From Nocardia rosealba (GTDB taxonomy: Bacteria; Actinomycetota; Actinomycetes; Mycobacteriales; Mycobacteriaceae), in the NCBI RefSeq assembly GCF_020216065.1, contig NZ_JAIWNA010000003.1, forward strand, positions 634,882 to 698,881: a stretch of 64,000 bases of DNA, given 5' to 3'. The notes below the pieces were generated by a model. It saw only the letters and a list, made by a program, of their open reading frames with translations, had not been told where the DNA came from and searched no databases. Positions 1 to 8,885 of this stretch are shown one piece after another. Position numbers and translations under genes: made by a program. Numbering within the stretch: position 1 is the first letter of the stretch; every line of letters begins with the position of its first letter.

Positions 1-306
1 CAAGACCGCTGTGTCGATGTGACCGCCCCGGATCATGCCGAACGACAGTGCCGAGTCGAAGAACGAGGCGCCAGGTTCGACCGTCACGGTCTCTTTGCCC
101 GCGTTGATCAGATCAGCGTCGACGCCGTCCTCATGCGGGTAGGGCCCGGTACCGAGGATGCCGTTCTCGCTGTGCAGGACGACCGCCACTCCGTCGGGTA
201 GGTGGTTCGGGATCAGGGTGGGAAGACCGATCCCGAGGTTGACGTACTCCCCGGGCGAGAGCTCCTGTGCCGCGCGGGCGGCCATTTCTGTGCGTGTCCA
301 GCTCAT
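1..306 (-). CDS. 3-oxoacid CoA-transferase subunit B (partial, 3' end outside window)
   Basis: Beta subunit of a two-subunit CoA-transferase that moves CoA from succinyl-CoA to a 3-oxoacid. About 102 residues are visible, starting [13 protein letters not shown] at 306; the C-terminus lies beyond base 1. The [10 protein letters not shown] stretch carries the glutamate that forms the glutamyl-CoA intermediate in this family, and [13 protein letters not shown] is also typical. Its ATG overlaps the TGA of subunit A in an ATGA (303-306), so the two are translationally coupled. Substrate could be acetoacetate (ScoB-like) or 3-oxoadipate (PcaJ-like). The wording of both subunits is closer to the Sco type, while the neighbouring IclR regulator would also suit a pca-type catabolic operon. 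Confidence 0.88.
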   Translation of the reverse strand, partial: MSWTRTEMAARAAQELSPGEYVNLGIGLPTLIPNHLPDGVAVVLHSENGILGTGPYPHEDGVDADLINAGKETVTVEPGASFFDSALSFGMIRGGHIDTAVL

Positions 307-1064
307 CGGGTGGTCTCCTGTCGAACGGTTCGCTTCTCGATTCGTTTGTTCTGGGCGCCGGTGTGCACGATCCGCTGTACGAAGACCCCCGGCAGGTGAA
401 CGTGTGCGGGGTCGAGTTCACCGGCCGGGACGAGCCGTTCGACCTGGGCGATGGTGATCCGACCGGCCATCGCGACCAGTGGGTTGAAGTTCAGGGCCGA
501 TTTCTCGAAAACCAGGTTTCCCTCGGTGTCGCCGACGGCGGCGTGAACGAGCGCGAAATCGGCGACGATGCTCTGTTCGAGGACGTAGCGGCGGTGTCCG
601 AACTCCCGGACTTCCTTCGGTGGTGAGGCCAGCGCCACTGACCCGTCCGGTGCGTAGCGCCACGGGAGGCCGCCGTCGCTGATCGGGGTCCCGACGCCGG
701 CTGGGGTGTAGAAGGCGGGTATGCCCGCTCCGCCGGCCCGAAGTCGCTCGGCGAGGGTTCCCTGCGGGATCAGTTCCACCTCGAGCTCGCCGCCGAGGTA
801 CTGGCGCGCGAACTCCTTGTTCTCACCGACATAGGAGGCGGTCACTCGTGCGATTCGTCCGGCCGACAACAAGATTCCCAGCCCGTAGTCGTCGATGCCG
901 CAGTTGTTGGAGAACACTGTGAGTTCGGTGGCCCCGCTCTCGGTGATCGCCGCGATCAGCGCGTCCGGGACACCGCACAATCCGAACCCGCCGACTGCCA
1001 ACGTCGCCCCTGAGCCGATGTCGGCGACGGCGGCGAGTGCCGTATCCACCACTTTCGAAGTCAT
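303..1064 (-). CDS. 3-oxoacid CoA-transferase subunit A
   Basis: Alpha subunit of the same CoA-transferase, 253 residues from the start chosen here. The N-terminal glycine-rich [10 protein letters not shown] loop, [22 protein letters not shown] and the [13 protein letters not shown] segment are the family's CoA-binding and subunit-contact signatures. An in-frame start exists at 1094, but the ATG at 1064 ([10 protein letters not shown]) has a GAAAGG Shine-Dalgarno about 10 bases upstream and matches the usual family N-terminus. It is the first gene of a two-gene operon reading left, divergent from an IclR regulator that probably controls it. Whether the acid is acetoacetate or 3-oxoadipate cannot be decided from sequence alone. 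Confidence 0.9.
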   Translation of the reverse strand: MTSKVVDTALAAVADIGSGATLAVGGFGLCGVPDALIAAITESGATELTVFSNNCGIDDYGLGILLSAGRIARVTASYVGENKEFARQYLGGELEVELIPQGTLAERLRAGGAGIPAFYTPAGVGTPISDGGLPWRYAPDGSVALASPPKEVREFGHRRYVLEQSIVADFALVHAAVGDTEGNLVFEKSALNFNPLVAMAGRITIAQVERLVPAGELDPAHVHLPGVFVQRIVHTGAQNKRIEKRTVRQETTR

Positions 1065-1237
1065 CCGTGGCTTGCCTTTCGTATGACCGTTCATTCATTG
1101 GACGCTTGTTTGTGTCGTGATCACAGAACACTCCAGCTGCTCCAACTGGCAAGATGGAATTCCACGGGAGCCAAAATTGCTCGGCGAGTGGACAGGCTGG
1201 GGTCATGTCGTCCATTGAGTGGACGTAGGATGCGGGC
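1065..1237. promoter_or_regulatory. Divergent promoter region between CoA-transferase operon and iclR gene
   Basis: This spacer holds an interrupted dyad TCCATTGAGTGGA at 1211-1223, 15 bases before the IclR start. Related half-sites are GAGTGGAC at 1186-1193 and CATTGGACG at 1096-1104. A dyad close to the regulator's own start plus spaced half-sites is what autoregulated IclR proteins usually bind. The assignment as operator is inference. Confidence 0.45.
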
Positions 1238-2026
1238 ATGAGTGGAGTGCCGAATCCATCTGTGCTCGGGCGCGCGGCGTCGCTGCTGCGTGCGGTTGCC
1301 GCCGGCGGTGATGTGGGAGTGTCGACCAGTGATCTGGCACGTCGGGCCGATCTCGCGCGGCCTACCGCGCATCGGTTGCTCTCGTCGCTGGCCGAGGAGG
1401 GCTTTCTCGACCGGGACGCGGGGTCGGGTCTGTGGTTTCTCGGGCCGGAGCTGTTCCTCATGGGTTCGCTCGCGGCCGAGCGGTACGACATCACCGATGT
1501 GGCGCGTCCCGTGCTGCTTGAGCTCGCCCGCGAGACCGGGGAGAGTGCGTTCCTGTCCGCCCGCCGTGGTGACGAGACGGTGTGCCTGGTGGGCGAGGAA
1601 GGTAGCTTTCCGCTGCGCTCGCATGTGCTGCACGTGGGCATCCGATTCCCGCTCGGTGTCGCCTCAGCAGGCCTGGCGATTCTCGCGCACCTACCCGACC
1701 GCGACATCGAGGACTACCTCGGCCGCACCGACCTGAGTGCGCAATGGGGTGCGAGTCATTCTCGTGACCAGCTGGTGCCGCGTGTGGACGCGACGCGAGA
1801 AACCGGCTGGTGCGTGAATCCGGGCCTGCTTGTCGAGGGGAGCTGGGGGATGGCGGCGGCGGTGTTCGACCGTCGCGACGAGCCGCGGTGGGCTTTGAGC
1901 CTGACCGGAGTCGAGAGTCGGTTCCGTGCCGAGCGTCACGACATGCTGGGTACGCTGTTGCTCCGCCACGCCCACGCACTCTCCGTTGCGCTGAGCCGTC
2001 GCAGGTCCGGATCATCTACTCGATGA
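1238..2026 (+). CDS. IclR-family transcriptional regulator
   Basis: DNA-binding regulator of 262 residues. Residues about 8-68 form the IclR winged helix-turn-helix (LGRAASLLRAV, then TSDLARRADLARPTAHRLLSSL) and residues about 80-250 the effector-binding GAF-like domain (PVLLELARETGESAFLSARRG, then FPLGVASAGLAILAHL). The gene diverges from the CoA-transferase operon across 173 bases. The usual logic of such pairs is that a pathway acid or CoA ester is sensed by the C-terminal domain and switches the enzyme genes. The effector is not visible in the sequence. The last residues (RRRSGSSTR) run into the gene-poor scar and may not be ancestral. Confidence 0.9.
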   Translation: MSGVPNPSVLGRAASLLRAVAAGGDVGVSTSDLARRADLARPTAHRLLSSLAEEGFLDRDAGSGLWFLGPELFLMGSLAAERYDITDVARPVLLELARETGESAFLSARRGDETVCLVGEEGSFPLRSHVLHVGIRFPLGVASAGLAILAHLPDRDIEDYLGRTDLSAQWGASHSRDQLVPRVDATRETGWCVNPGLLVEGSWGMAAAVFDRRDEPRWALSLTGVESRFRAERHDMLGTLLLRHAHALSVALSRRRSGSSTR

Positions 2027-2135
2027 ATCTGCTGATTGCGCTGCGTCCCGAACCGGCACCACTGGGATAGGCGCATCAGCTGTCTCTGAAGGAATCATGT
2101 GTGGCTGAGGTCGGGGGAGCGAGCTTGGAAGCGCC

Positions 2136-2158
2136 CCACAGAAACTCCACACTTTTGA
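2136..2158. repeat. Imperfect direct repeat, copy 1
   Basis: CCACAGAAACTCCACAC followed by TTTTGA, repeated with four changes at 2383-2405. The two copies flank the tRNA-Pro fragment at 225 bases centre to centre plus the fragment. Short direct repeats on both sides of an att core are what tyrosine integrases use as arm sites; that role is inferred. Confidence 0.55.
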
Positions 2159-2271
2159 CCGGAATCAACGCGAATTCATGCGAATCGTTGAGAAGAACAG
2201 TTTCTTGAAAAGCCCTGGTGCTGAGCACTATTGGGTCCTGACGGGTAGCTTCTGGAGAACCGGAACGCGCG

Positions 2272-2308
2272 CCAGGTGGTCGCAGGTTCAAATCCTGTCA
2301 GCCCGACA
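2272..2308 (+). other. Truncated 3' end of tRNA-Pro (probable att site)
   Basis: The segment contains a complete T arm (GCAGG, loop TTCAAAT, CCTGT) followed by CAGCCCG, discriminator A and CA. This matches the 3' half of actinobacterial tRNA-Pro, which would need CGGGCTG at its 5' end. No CGGGCTG, D arm or anticodon arm occurs in the 75 bases upstream, so it is not a functional tRNA. A 3' tRNA fragment that keeps its own terminator is the typical trace of site-specific integration into a tRNA gene. Confidence 0.72.
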
Positions 2309-2310
2309 GT

Positions 2311-2346
2311 GAAAACCCCCTTCGACCTGGGTCGGAGGGGGTTTTC
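2311..2346 (+). terminator. Intrinsic terminator behind the tRNA-Pro fragment
   Basis: GAAAACCCCC (2311-2320) pairs with GGGGGTTTTC (2337-2346). The stem continues inward with mostly Watson-Crick pairs to a small loop, and the 3' arm ends in TTTTC. It lies three bases after the tRNA CCA-like end, as tRNA terminators do. Confidence 0.85.
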
Positions 2347-2382
2347 TCGTCCCCGGAGATTTGACGTGGTTTGGCCAAACTC

Positions 2383-2405
2383 CACAGAAACTCAACAGTT
2401 TCGAA
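2383..2405. repeat. Imperfect direct repeat, copy 2
   Basis: CCACAGAAACTCAACAG followed by TTTCGA; partner of the copy at 2136-2158. Nineteen of 23 positions agree. Confidence 0.55.
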
Positions 2406-2681
2406 TCTGATCAGTCGTCCAGTGGGTCGCCGCCGCTCTCCTGGGGACGGTCGGCCACGGTCGAGATGGAGCGTGAACGAGGGCAGCCGTGAACATCGTG
2501 CGGACGCGCCGGAGGGCGGCGGCGCTGGCATGCATCCCGGTGTCCGCGCCCCTAGCGAAGTCGTTCGTCCCGCGACACCCGGTGGCTGCGATCGGTTCTG
2601 GGTGTGGCTCCCGCATCCGTGGACTTGCGGTGCATAAGCTGAGTGGCGCCTGCGCTGTGGCGGCGGTGTAGGACGCAGGGG

Positions 2682-2725
2682 AAGGTCTCGCCTCAGTGAG
2701 CAAATTTGCCGAGGCGAGACACCTT
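2682..2725. repeat. Nested inverted repeat with inner palindrome
   Basis: GTCTCGCCTC (2685-2694) pairs perfectly with GAGGCGAGAC (2711-2720), and flanking AAGG/CCTT extends the stem. The 16-base loop itself contains the perfect palindrome GCAAATTTGC (2700-2709). There is no T-run on either side, so it is not an obvious terminator. It could be a recombination, transfer or replication site of a lost element. Confidence 0.6.
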
Positions 2726-2901
2726 GCCCTGGCCGCCAGATCTCAAAGGTAGGGGTACATCGCGTCTGTCGAGGTCTGTCGGCTCGCCCGCATGGCGTAC
2801 GCCGTGGCCGGCGGTCTACGGGGACACGGCCAGCGGTGTCGATCGAGTACCGCCACGCGATCGGCCAGCTCGGATCGCGATACCTTGCGTCGGACCGCGA
2901 G

Positions 2902-2937
2902 CTGACCTCCTCGATAACCCCGAATCGAGAAGGTCAG
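2902..2937. repeat. 13-bp bulged inverted repeat
   Basis: CTGACCT (2902-2908) and CTCGAT (2910-2915) pair with ATCGAG (2924-2929) and AGGTCAG (2931-2937). There is one C/A mismatch and the loop is AACCCCGA. The following GGGGTTCAATTC resembles a tRNA T loop, but its stem does not close. Function unknown. Confidence 0.55.
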
Positions 2938-3271
2938 GGGTTCAATTCGAGCAGCACCGTGATGTTGAGATCGACGTGGTCGGGCGCACGCCGTGGCGAG
3001 CCTGCTGTGGGGTACCCGGTATTGCAACCCGCATGGCACGAACCTGTCGACCACCACAGCCGACAAGCGCATTGCTGCAGAGGAGAACTGTCGGCCGAGG
3101 CGGGTGAGAATCAGTCGACCGAAACTTGACGTCCGACACGGGATCGACACGAGTTGAGGGGGAAACGATCGGAATTGTCGGGATAGGTTGGGATGCGAGC
3201 GGCGACCATTCCCCCAGGTAGTAGGTAGTTTTGGGATGTGGTGAGGCCAATGATGAGTACTACGAACCCTA

Positions 3272-3463
3272 TTAGGTGAACAAGAAATCGATGACCGGAT
3301 GCGCGGTCCCCGCCGCCCGCCGCTCCAGATACGGGCCGACCAGCCGATCGAGTCGCTCCCGGTGCGCGGACGCGGCGGCCTGCCACTCGACCTCGGGCAA
3401 TACCCGCAGGTCGAGAGCGGAGTCCAGGTCGCTGTGCGTGCTCACCTGGTCATTGTCCCGCAT
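3272..3463 (-). pseudogene. Truncated N-terminal fragment, actinobacterial '3-methyladenine DNA glycosylase' family
   Basis: Only about 63 codons remain, reading LRVLPEVEWQAAASAHRERL and then PVIDFLFT before stops TAA TAG. Intact members of this actinobacterial family, usually labelled 3-methyladenine DNA glycosylase, have a similar N-terminus in which DFLFT is followed by YY and roughly 200 more residues. Here the reading frame breaks exactly at that motif and the rest is absent from the window. The break coincides with the edge of the scar region 2027-3271, so insertion and deletion probably removed the remainder. The family name rests on recall of its N-terminal motif. Confidence 0.6.
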
Positions 3464-3493
3464 CAGCCGGAGGCACCAACGACCCGCCGCAGG

Positions 3494-4090
3494 TCAGGCT
3501 CGGAGGAGCGCCGCCTGCACCTGTTGGAGCCGGTCCACATCCCCGCGGAAACCGGCGACCGCGTCGTTGTACAGGAACGCTTCCCACAGCCGCACCAGGG
3601 CGTAGGCCAAGGTGTCGCGGACGATGGGCGGCTGATAGCCCTCGGCCTCGGCGCGTTCGATCAGGCCCGCGACGACCGCGACCGCGGTCTGGTGGACGAG
3701 GCCGTCGCTGCGGGTGATCAAACGCAGGGCGCTGGTCGACTCGTTGTCGAAATAGGTGCGCAGTGAATCGTCCTCGACCAGCCAGTGGATGCAGCGGTCC
3801 AGGATCTCGTTGAGGCGTTCCGCGCCGGTCGCCCGGCACGTCCGGGCGGTGTGGGCGACCATGCGCTCGAGCTGGTGGGCGATCGCGGCTCCGAGCAGGC
3901 CGTCGCGGGAGCCGAACCACCGGTAGATGCTGGTGCGTCCGAGGCCGAGCTGGGCGGCGATGGCGTTGACGTCGACGCGCTTGCCCGCGAGGAACGTGTC
4001 GATCGCGACGCGCAGCACATCGTCGCGGGTGGCCGCGGCCGGTCGTCCGGGCGCCCGGGTCCCTTCGGTTCGCGTCACAGGGGACAGCAT
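3494..4090 (-). CDS. TetR-family transcriptional regulator
   Basis: Repressor-type regulator of 198 residues. An N-terminal TetR helix-turn-helix (DDVLRVAIDTFLAGKRVDVN, then AIAAQLGLGRTSIYRWFGSR) occupies residues about 20-65, followed by an all-helical ligand domain. The reading frame stays open well upstream, but the ATG at 4090 starts just before the conserved domain; a GTG at 4078 is also possible. It diverges from the acyl-CoA dehydrogenase pair across 52 bases, so it most likely represses that operon and responds to an acyl-CoA. The shared spacer has weak half-sites TGAAACA and TGTAACA. Confidence 0.88.
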   Translation of the reverse strand: MLSPVTRTEGTRAPGRPAAATRDDVLRVAIDTFLAGKRVDVNAIAAQLGLGRTSIYRWFGSRDGLLGAAIAHQLERMVAHTARTCRATGAERLNEILDRCIHWLVEDDSLRTYFDNESTSALRLITRSDGLVHQTAVAVVAGLIERAEAEGYQPPIVRDTLAYALVRLWEAFLYNDAVAGFRGDVDRLQQVQAALLRA

Positions 4091-4142
4091 AGGCCGCCGA
4101 GGGTATTTGAAACATATCGCTCTCTGTGTAACATTCCCGAGC

Positions 4143-5306
<1,164 letters not shown>

Positions 5307-5315
5307 GACAGCGCA

Positions 5316-6443
5316 ATGGATTTCGAATTCACCACCGAACAAAACATGCTGCGCGACTCCGTCCGTAGCGTCCTCACCCGGCACTACACCCACGAACGGC
5401 GCGCCACCGTCGTCGCCACCGACCCCGGCTGGGATCCGCAGGTGTGGTCGACCTTCGCCGAGATCGGCCTGCTCGGGCTCACCATCCCCGCCGACGACGG
5501 CGGACTCGACGCGGGCCCGATCGAGACCATGCTCGTGCTGGAAGAACTCGGACGCGCGCTCGCACCGGAACCGGTGCTCGACTGCGCGCTGATCCCCGGC
5601 GCCGTCATCACCCGGGCAGGCTCCGCGCAACAACGCAAACAGCTGCTGCCCGAGATCGCGGCAGGCGAGCGCAGGCCGGTCTTCGCCCATGTCGAGCCGG
5701 GGATGCGGCCACCGTCCGCCGCGGTGTCCACCCGGGCGACCCGCGACGGTGACGGCTGGCGGGTGACCGGGCGCAAGCACCCGGTCGCCGCCGCGGATTC
5801 CGCCGACCAGTTCATCGTCAGCGCGGCGCTGCCCGACGGCGGCACCGGACTGTTCCTGATCGAACCGACCGATCCGGGCGTCACCGTCACCGCCTTCCGC
5901 ACCCACGACGGCCGCCGCGGTGCCGACCTCACCTTCGACAGCGCTACCGCCGAACCCCTCGGCAACCCGGTCGACGCCGCCGATGTGATCGGCGAAATGA
6001 TCGTCACCGCCCAGGCCGCGCTGGGCGCCGAAGCGGTCGGTGCCATGTCCGAAGCGCTGCGGCTGACCACCGAGTACCTGGGCACCCGCAAACAGTTCGG
6101 GGTCGCACTGCGTACTTTTCAGACGCTCACCCACCGCGCCGCCGACATGTACGTCTCGCTGGAGCTCGCCAGGAGCATGAGCCTGTACGCCTCGATGTCT
6201 CTGGCCGACGGCATCGCCGACCCGCTGGTCGCCGCCCGCGCGAAACTGCGAATCGGCCGCTCCGGCAGGCACATCGGCCAGGAAGCCATCCAGATGCACG
6301 GTGGTATCGGCATGACCGCCGAGTACCCCGTCGGCCACTACACCGCCCGCCTCACCGCCATCGAACACACCCTCGGCGACTCCAGCGATCACCTGCGTTA
6401 CCTGACCGCCCACGTCACCGACCACCAGCTGGCGGAGATCTGA
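5316..6443 (+). CDS. Acyl-CoA dehydrogenase, small-subunit type
   Basis: Second ACAD of the operon, 375 residues, starting MDFEFTTEQNMLRDSVRSVL. The middle domain is more divergent than in its neighbour (VTGRKHPVAAADSADQFIVS replaces the usual NG-K-WIT motif). The C-terminal part keeps REQF-like TRKQFGVALRTFQTLTHRAA and the IQMHGGIGMTAEYPVG motif. Paired actinobacterial ACADs of this kind, including those of steroid side-chain degradation, form alpha2beta2 enzymes with one active site per heterodimer. Tight spacing and complementary divergence suggest the same here (inference). A strong hairpin 14 bases past the stop ends the operon. Confidence 0.87.
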   Translation: MDFEFTTEQNMLRDSVRSVLTRHYTHERRATVVATDPGWDPQVWSTFAEIGLLGLTIPADDGGLDAGPIETMLVLEELGRALAPEPVLDCALIPGAVITRAGSAQQRKQLLPEIAAGERRPVFAHVEPGMRPPSAAVSTRATRDGDGWRVTGRKHPVAAADSADQFIVSAALPDGGTGLFLIEPTDPGVTVTAFRTHDGRRGADLTFDSATAEPLGNPVDAADVIGEMIVTAQAALGAEAVGAMSEALRLTTEYLGTRKQFGVALRTFQTLTHRAADMYVSLELARSMSLYASMSLADGIADPLVAARAKLRIGRSGRHIGQEAIQMHGGIGMTAEYPVGHYTARLTAIEHTLGDSSDHLRYLTAHVTDHQLAEI

Positions 6444-6456
6444 GCCGAATTCCGGT

Positions 6457-6485
6457 CCCGGCGGGCGCGAGTGCCGCCCGCCGGG
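6457..6485 (+). terminator. Hairpin terminator after the ACAD operon
   Basis: CCCGGCGGGC (6457-6466) pairs perfectly with GCCCGCCGGG (6476-6485) around a 9-base loop. It lies just after the stop of the second dehydrogenase. No T-run follows, as is common in high-GC actinobacteria. Confidence 0.65.
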
Positions 6486-6654
6486 TGGTTCGGCGGGCGG
6501 ACCGCTCCGGATAGGTGCGGTGGTCGAGGCCGTCACATGATTCACCGATGCCGGGCCTCCGGAGCGGTGGTGAGAAGTCTTCGCTCGCGGCCGGAGCAGT
6601 GCGGAGTGTTGTGAACGCGAGAGCGGAATGATCGTGTGTCGGAACAGAAGCCGG

Positions 6655-7389
6655 TCAGTGTGAGGACTCGAGGTGGTGGAGGCGGTCGAGGGAGGTCAGG
6701 GTGATCGTCGGGTCGTGGAGCGTGATCAGATCGTCCCGGTCGAATTCTTTGAGTGCCTTGTTCAGGGTGGGGACAGAGGTGCCGAGCATGGCGGCGAGCG
6801 TGCGGTGCGGCAGATCGACCGTGTTGTCGACGGCTTCGTCGAGCAGGAGCTGGGCGAGCTGGGTGGGCAGCGGGCGACCGAGCATATTGATGAGACGGCC
6901 CTGACCGGCGGCAAGACGCTTCGCCACGCTCGTGAGCCAGCGGCGGGAGATATCGGGGTGGTCGGCCAGGAGTGCGTCGAAGGCAGCGGCCGGTAGGAAC
7001 AGGCAGTGCGAATCGGTGCGGGCGCGGGCGGTGTAGGGCGGCGGCGTTTCGAGCAGCAGGGCGAGGTCGCCGTCGAGGTCGCCCGGGCGCAGCACGTCGA
7101 TGACCGTTTGCTCTTGCGCCGAGCCGACCGACAACTCGACCAGGCCCTGCCGGACGAACCACACCCCCTCCGGCGCCGCCCCGGCGACGAACAGCGACGA
7201 CCCGGCGACCAGGGGTTTCGGCTCGAAACGGTCGGCGAGTTCGTCGTAGTCCTCGACGCGCAGCGGGCAAGTGCGCAGGCGGCCCACACACCGCGCGACC
7301 CAGGCCGCGTGCCGTAACTGATCGTCGCCGAAATTGTCTTCGCCCGTGGCGCGGACCAAATGGGAAAACGCCCGATGACTGTGGATCAT
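6655..7389 (-). CDS. Crp/Fnr-family transcriptional regulator
   Basis: Regulator of 244 residues. A cyclic-nucleotide-binding beta-roll spans residues about 50-165 (FEPKPLVAGSSLFVAGAAPE, LRPGDLDGDLALLLE, FLPAAAFDALL) and a Crp-type winged helix spans about 175-235 (LPHRTLAAMLGTSVPTLNKA). No cysteine cluster for an Fe-S centre is evident. The classical cAMP-pocket RxS pair is not clear, so the ligand may differ or be absent. The ATG at 7389 has AGGAG 7 bases upstream. It diverges from the AI-2E-type transporter gene, but the long spacer does not show a clear TGTGA dyad. Confidence 0.86.
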   Translation of the reverse strand: MIHSHRAFSHLVRATGEDNFGDDQLRHAAWVARCVGRLRTCPLRVEDYDELADRFEPKPLVAGSSLFVAGAAPEGVWFVRQGLVELSVGSAQEQTVIDVLRPGDLDGDLALLLETPPPYTARARTDSHCLFLPAAAFDALLADHPDISRRWLTSVAKRLAAGQGRLINMLGRPLPTQLAQLLLDEAVDNTVDLPHRTLAAMLGTSVPTLNKALKEFDRDDLITLHDPTITLTSLDRLHHLESSH

Positions 7390-7605
7390 TGCTCGCTCCT
7401 GGTGGTGGTGCCGCAACTTCGTCCCACTTCGATTATCCTCGCCGAACTGCGCGAATGCCCGCCTGCGCGAAGGCGCATCCGGTGGCTCACCGATCCGTCC
7501 CGGCACGGCACGGACCTGGGGCCGGCCACCGTCGAGGCGCGCCGACGGGGAATGCTCATCATGCGGGGGCGCCGGGGCGCATGCCAGACTAGCGGCGTGG
7601 GCGCG

Positions 7606-8790
7606 ATGGGGAATGCGAGCGCTACGGCGCGAACGGACGGACAGCAGGGCCGCGACCGAGGCGAGGTGATCGGTGGCGGACTGCTGTGGCTGGCGAAATG
7701 GGCACTGTGCATCGTCGCGATCGCGGCGGGTGCGTGGGTGCTCGGCACGATCGTGGCGCGGCTGTGGGTGGTGCTGTTGCCGGTCGCGCTGGCGGTCGTG
7801 GTGACCACCATCCTGTGGCCCGCGACCAGGTGGCTCACCGCGCACGGGTTGCGGCCCGCATTGGCCGCGACGATCACGCTGGTGAGTTTCCTCGCGCTGG
7901 TGGCGGGCGTCATCGCGCTGATCGTGCCGTCGGTCGCCGATCAGGCACCGGAACTGGCGGACAAGTCGACCGCGGGCGTGAACCAGGTGCGTGACTGGAT
8001 CCAGGGTCCCCCGCTGAACATTCGCGACGAACAGCTCGACTCCGCCGTCGACGCCATCGTGTCGCGACTGCAGTCCAGTGGCACCCAGATCGCCAACGGC
8101 GTCTTCACCGGTGTATCCACCGCCACCTCGGTGCTGATCACGGTGTTCCTGGTGCTGGTTCTGGTGTTCTTCTTCCTGAAGGACGGGCCGCGCCTGCTGC
8201 CCTGGATGAACCTCGTGTGCGGCAACCGCAGCGGCCGCCACCTCGAGGCCGTGCTCGAACGGGTCTGGGGGACCCTCGGCGGGTTCATCCGCACCCAGGC
8301 CATCGTCAGTTTCGTCGACGCCGTCCTCATCGGCGCTGCCCTGTTCATCCTCGATGTGCCGTTGGCGCTGGTGCTGTCGGTGATCACCTTCGTCGGCGGT
8401 TTCATCCCGATGGTCGGCGCGTTCGTGGCGGGCGCGCTCGCCGTGCTCGTCGCGTTGGTCGGCAACGGTTTCACCACGGCGCTGATCGTGCTGGGTGTCG
8501 TGATCGCCGTGCAGCAGCTGGAAGGCAATGTGCTGCAACCGGTGTTGCAGAGCCGCAGCATGGAGTTGCACCCGGTGATCGTGCTGCTCGCGGTCACCGC
8601 GGGTGGTTCCCTCTACGGCATCACGGGCGCCTTCCTCGCCGTCCCGGTGGTGGCGATGATCGCGGTGGTCCTGCGCTACCTGGGCGAACAGATCGACGCG
8701 AAGACCACCCCACCGGAATCGGCGGAATGCGAAACCGCGGCGAAGGCGGCCGTCCCACCCACCGCCCAACCCTCCGGCGATCCCGCCTGA
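7606..8790 (+). CDS. AI-2E-type (UPF0118) membrane transporter
   Basis: Polytopic inner-membrane protein of about 394 residues with roughly eight predicted membrane segments. Two pairs lie near the N-terminus (WLAKWALCIVAIAAGAWVLG, then VVLLPVALAVVVTTILW). A soluble insertion at about residues 130-180 precedes the conserved C-terminal half (FVGGFIPMVGAFVAGALAVL, then VQQLEGNVLQPVLQ). The family includes the E. coli autoinducer-2 exporter TqsA and Na+/H+ antiporter-like members, so the substrate cannot be named. Start choice is uncertain: an in-frame GTG at 7597 sits 6 bases after CAGACT, which would fit a leaderless transcript. The frame is open further upstream, but codons before 7597 lack membrane character. 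Confidence 0.82.
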   Translation: MGNASATARTDGQQGRDRGEVIGGGLLWLAKWALCIVAIAAGAWVLGTIVARLWVVLLPVALAVVVTTILWPATRWLTAHGLRPALAATITLVSFLALVAGVIALIVPSVADQAPELADKSTAGVNQVRDWIQGPPLNIRDEQLDSAVDAIVSRLQSSGTQIANGVFTGVSTATSVLITVFLVLVLVFFFLKDGPRLLPWMNLVCGNRSGRHLEAVLERVWGTLGGFIRTQAIVSFVDAVLIGAALFILDVPLALVLSVITFVGGFIPMVGAFVAGALAVLVALVGNGFTTALIVLGVVIAVQQLEGNVLQPVLQSRSMELHPVIVLLAVTAGGSLYGITGAFLAVPVVAMIAVVLRYLGEQIDAKTTPPESAECETAAKAAVPPTAQPSGDPA

Positions 8791-8885
8791 CCGGAAGCGT
8801 TGCCGCAGGGGAAACTCACCTGCCCGGCGTCGAAGTCGGGTAGTCCTCGGACCGGGTGACCGGCGGACCGGTAGCGTGCCGGTTC

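Larger units (their letters stand above)
2027..3271. other. Gene-free scar between iclR and a truncated gene
   Basis: No open frame here has convincing protein character. The region instead holds a truncated tRNA-Pro 3' end with a terminator (2272-2346), an imperfect 23-base direct repeat on either side of it, a nested inverted repeat (2682-2725) and a bulged hairpin (2902-2937). It ends at the broken end of a glycosylase-like gene (3272). A 60-codon frame at 2489-2671 has a signal-peptide-like start but nothing else to support it. The whole looks like what remains of an integrated element (inference). Confidence 0.6.

Noticed and set aside
2489..2671. Possible 60-residue secreted protein in the scar
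   Set aside because: The N-terminus looks like a signal peptide, but the remainder has no protein character and no support from neighbours.
2938..2960. Possible second tRNA 3' end
   Set aside because: The loop GGTTCAATTC is tRNA-like, but the T stem does not pair and no acceptor strand follows.
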